Shown here piece by piece: positions 32,225 through 32,564 of a stretch of DNA of 32,564 nucleotides. The stretch is taken from positions 1 through 32,564 of the forward strand of contig CALFVD010000114.1 in assembly GCA_937928005.1 (NCBI GenBank), in the 5' to 3' direction. How positions within the stretch are numbered: position 1 is the first letter of the stretch; each line of letters starts with the position of its first letter. The DNA comes from an uncultured Neomegalonema sp. (GTDB lineage Bacteria; Pseudomonadota; Alphaproteobacteria; Rhodobacterales; Rhodobacteraceae). The position numbers and the translations under genes are program-made. The notes below the pieces were generated by a model. That model was not told the DNA's origin, did not search any database, and was given only the letters and a program-made list of their open reading frames with translations.

Positions 32225-32564
32225 ATGCCCCGAATGCGCATTCTCAGCGCCGCCGATCAGACGCGCCTTGAGCGGCCTCCCGTTTTCGACAGCGCCGAGC
32301 GCAAGCGGCATCTCGATTTTCCCCGAATGGTGCTGGAGACCACACAGGGCATGCGCAGCCCCACCAATCGGATCGGGTTCTTGCTGTCCTACGGCTATTT
32401 CCGCGCCGCCCGGCGGTTCTTCACGTCGGAGGACTTCCATCCTCGCGATATTGCCCATGTCACGCGTATGGTCGGGGCGGCACCGGAAGATTTCGAAGTC
32501 GATGCCTACAAGGAGACCACGCGCCTGCGGCATCAACGGTTGGTTCTCGATCTTCAGGGGTTCC
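32225..32564 (+). CDS. Tn3-family transposase, N-terminal part (runs off window)
   Basis: From ATG 32225 the frame is open to the window end, 113 codons, beginning MPRMRILSAADQTRLERPP. Segments such as RSPTNRIGFLLSYGYFRAAR and FFTSEDFHPRDIAHVTRM are the DUF4158 N-terminal domain of Tn3-family transposases. It is only distantly like the first TnpA, so this is a different Tn3-family element. The catalytic core is outside the window, and intactness cannot be judged. Confidence 0.88.
   Translation, partial: MPRMRILSAADQTRLERPPVFDSAERKRHLDFPRMVLETTQGMRSPTNRIGFLLSYGYFRAARRFFTSEDFHPRDIAHVTRMVGAAPEDFEVDAYKETTRLRHQRLVLDLQGF

Noticed and set aside
1-32564. tRNA and rRNA genes
   Set aside because: No cloverleaf with conserved arms and no rRNA segments were noticed on either strand.

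Overview
This window looks like part of a large mobilizable plasmid from an alphaproteobacterium. The support is: GC-rich codon use; a RepC-type replication initiator with ParA/ParB partition genes; an ImuA-ImuB-DnaE2 mutasome behind a GAAC-N7-GAAC box, which is the alphaproteobacterial LexA form; a relaxase with a VirD4/TraG coupling protein; and many toxin-antitoxin-like cassettes and transposons. I cannot fix the order or genus from sequence alone; Acetobacteraceae and Sphingomonadales are plausible hosts.

Layout. Positions 1-4242 hold the 3' end of an ISAs1-family element, a small unknown gene, a relaxase split by a frameshift, and an intact VirD4-like coupling protein. Positions 4329-9635 carry a HipBA module with a clear promoter and operators, then an operon of a Fic protein and a SWIM/SNF2 helicase. 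The helicase gene is frameshifted and cut off by a transposon. Positions 9636-13330 are a complete Tn3-family transposon with perfect 38-bp inverted repeats (tnpA and tnpR only) and no target duplication. Positions 13331-15148 hold a truncated gene, an iteron-like array of 19-bp repeats and a second Fic-like protein with a non-canonical active site. Positions 15149-17516 are a DUF2493 gene inside GC-rich, strongly structured noncoding DNA. Positions 17517-19040 are a second HipB gene with a decayed HipA.

Positions 19034-23185 are the replicon: repC on the minus strand, divergent from parA-parB. An AT-rich, origin-like stretch with a DnaA box lies inside repC. The divergent intergenic region holds a candidate antisense RNA with a strong terminator, and two parS-like palindromes lie after parB. 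Positions 23216-30135 carry rhuM and the LexA-box-controlled imuA-imuB-dnaE2 cassette. Positions 30170-32564 hold ccdAB, ssb, a serine recombinase and the start of a second Tn3-family transposase.

How the genes fit together. The backbone (repC, parAB, relaxase, coupling protein, ssb) handles copying, segregation and transfer. HipBA, CcdAB, the two Fic proteins and RhuM look like maintenance or conflict modules. The mutasome would give the host SOS-inducible mutagenic repair. A repeated theme is that toxin-like genes whose products carry DNA-binding domains have arrays of repeated sites directly upstream: 31-bp phased sites before fic, 19-bp tandem repeats before the second fic, and a TATGC-N8-GCATA operator before hipB. 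Several genes (relaxase, SNF2 helicase, second hipA) carry frameshifts, two of them at the same GGGGGCGGT string, so decay or sequencing error must be separated before functional claims are made.
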